The notes under the pieces were generated by a model that worked only from the letters and a program-made list of their open reading frames with translations, was not told where the DNA came from and ran no database searches. Below, in pieces: positions 5,700-6,222 of a stretch of 6,222 nt of DNA. The DNA is from Roseovarius sp. (lineage in GTDB: Bacteria > Pseudomonadota > Alphaproteobacteria > Rhodobacterales > Rhodobacteraceae), in contig JALQUE010000283.1 in assembly GCA_023260815.1 (NCBI GenBank), positions 1 to 6,222 on the forward strand, given 5' to 3'. The position numbers and the translations under genes were made by a program. How positions within the stretch are numbered: the first letter of the stretch is position 1; each line of letters begins with the position of its first letter.

Positions 5700-6222
5700 T
5701 CAGCTGGCGGCGACCAAGAGGCCATCGTCCTTGATCCGCTTGTAGGCGTTGTCCAGAGCGACGGTCGCCCGGTCGATCAGGGTGTCGATCTCGGGTTTCG
5801 AGATGATCAGCGGCGGCGAGATCACCATCCGGTCGCCCACATGGCGCATCACCAGATTGTTGGCGAAACATTCCTCGCGGCAGATGAAGCCGGCGGTTCC
5901 GGCGTCGGCGGCGAATTTGGCGCGGCTTTCCTTGTGGGGCGTCAGCGCGATCGAGCCCATCATCCCGGCGATCTTGGCCTCGCCCACCAGCGGGTGATCC
6001 GCCAGCGTTTCCCATTTTTGCTTGAGATAGGGCGCGGTCTCGTGGCCTGCGCGGTCCACGATGCCTTCTTCTTGCAGGATGCGCAGGTTTTCCAGCGCCA
6101 CGGCACAGGACACCGGATGGCCGGAATAGGTGTAACCGTGTGCGAAATCACATTCGTTCATCACCTCGGCCACCTCGTCGCAGACCAGAGACCCGCCGAT
6201 CGGGGCATAGCCAGAACTGAGC
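5700..6222 (-). CDS. Class III PLP-dependent aminotransferase, C-terminal part
   Basis: The gene enters from the right edge on the minus strand and ends at the TGA at 5702-5700; 173 residues are visible. The visible part opens LSSGYAPIGG, the sequence that directly follows the PLP-binding lysine in omega-amino-acid:pyruvate and related class III transaminases, so that lysine should lie just outside the window. GYTYSGHP (visible residues 29-36) contains the Thr that contacts the cofactor phosphate across the dimer, followed by CAVALENLRIL. The C-terminal small domain includes GDRMVISPPLIIS. The family moves amino groups from omega-amino acids, amines or polyamines to pyruvate or 2-oxoglutarate; the substrate cannot be told here. 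An in-frame GTG at 6173 is internal, not a start, because family sequence continues upstream of it to the edge. The gene converges on rfbA. Confidence 0.9.
   Translation of the reverse strand, partial: LSSGYAPIGGSLVCDEVAEVMNECDFAHGYTYSGHPVSCAVALENLRILQEEGIVDRAGHETAPYLKQKWETLADHPLVGEAKIAGMMGSIALTPHKESRAKFAADAGTAGFICREECFANNLVMRHVGDRMVISPPLIISKPEIDTLIDRATVALDNAYKRIKDDGLLVAAS

Overview
The window reads as chromosomal DNA from a high-GC alphaproteobacterium, most likely of the Rhodobacterales/Roseobacter type. The basis is the strong G/C third-position bias, the protein wording of the sugar-nucleotide enzymes, and the rfbC-rfbB-rfbD-rfbA gene order. The taxonomic guess is inference, because no rRNA or other marker gene is present.

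Layout from left to right: (1) 1-102, minus strand: the first 34 codons of an acyltransferase-3 family membrane protein that continues off the left edge. (2) 103-261: a short gap with a GC-rich hairpin just past the upstream gene and some small repeats. (3) 262-1704, minus strand: a complete NAD(P)-dependent aldehyde dehydrogenase with all catalytic residues and a strong ribosome binding site. (4) 1705-2293: a gap of 589 bases between two divergently transcribed units. Its ALDH-proximal part is AT-rich; its rfbC-proximal part holds an 87-base element bounded by a 15/16-base inverted repeat, then a near-perfect palindrome. (5) 2294-5620, plus strand: a complete four-gene dTDP-L-rhamnose operon, rfbC-rfbB-rfbD-rfbA (rmlCBDA). 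Every internal junction is a 4-base ATGA stop/start overlap, and a hairpin terminator contains the last stop codon. (6) 5700-6222, minus strand: the C-terminal part of a class III PLP aminotransferase that enters from the right edge and converges on rfbA.

The four rml enzymes together turn glucose-1-phosphate and dTTP into dTDP-L-rhamnose, the activated sugar for rhamnose-containing lipopolysaccharide or exopolysaccharide: RmlA makes dTDP-glucose, RmlB dehydrates it, RmlC epimerises it and RmlD reduces it. The acyltransferase fragment could belong to the same surface-glycan theme, as this family often acylates sugars, but it lies beyond the ALDH gene and the link is only suggestive. The ALDH and aminotransferase look like amine/aldehyde catabolism genes on the opposite strand.

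I found no CRISPR array, RNA gene, transposase, phage gene or evident new defence system. The coding content is ordinary. The least explained piece is the inverted-repeat element upstream of rfbC.
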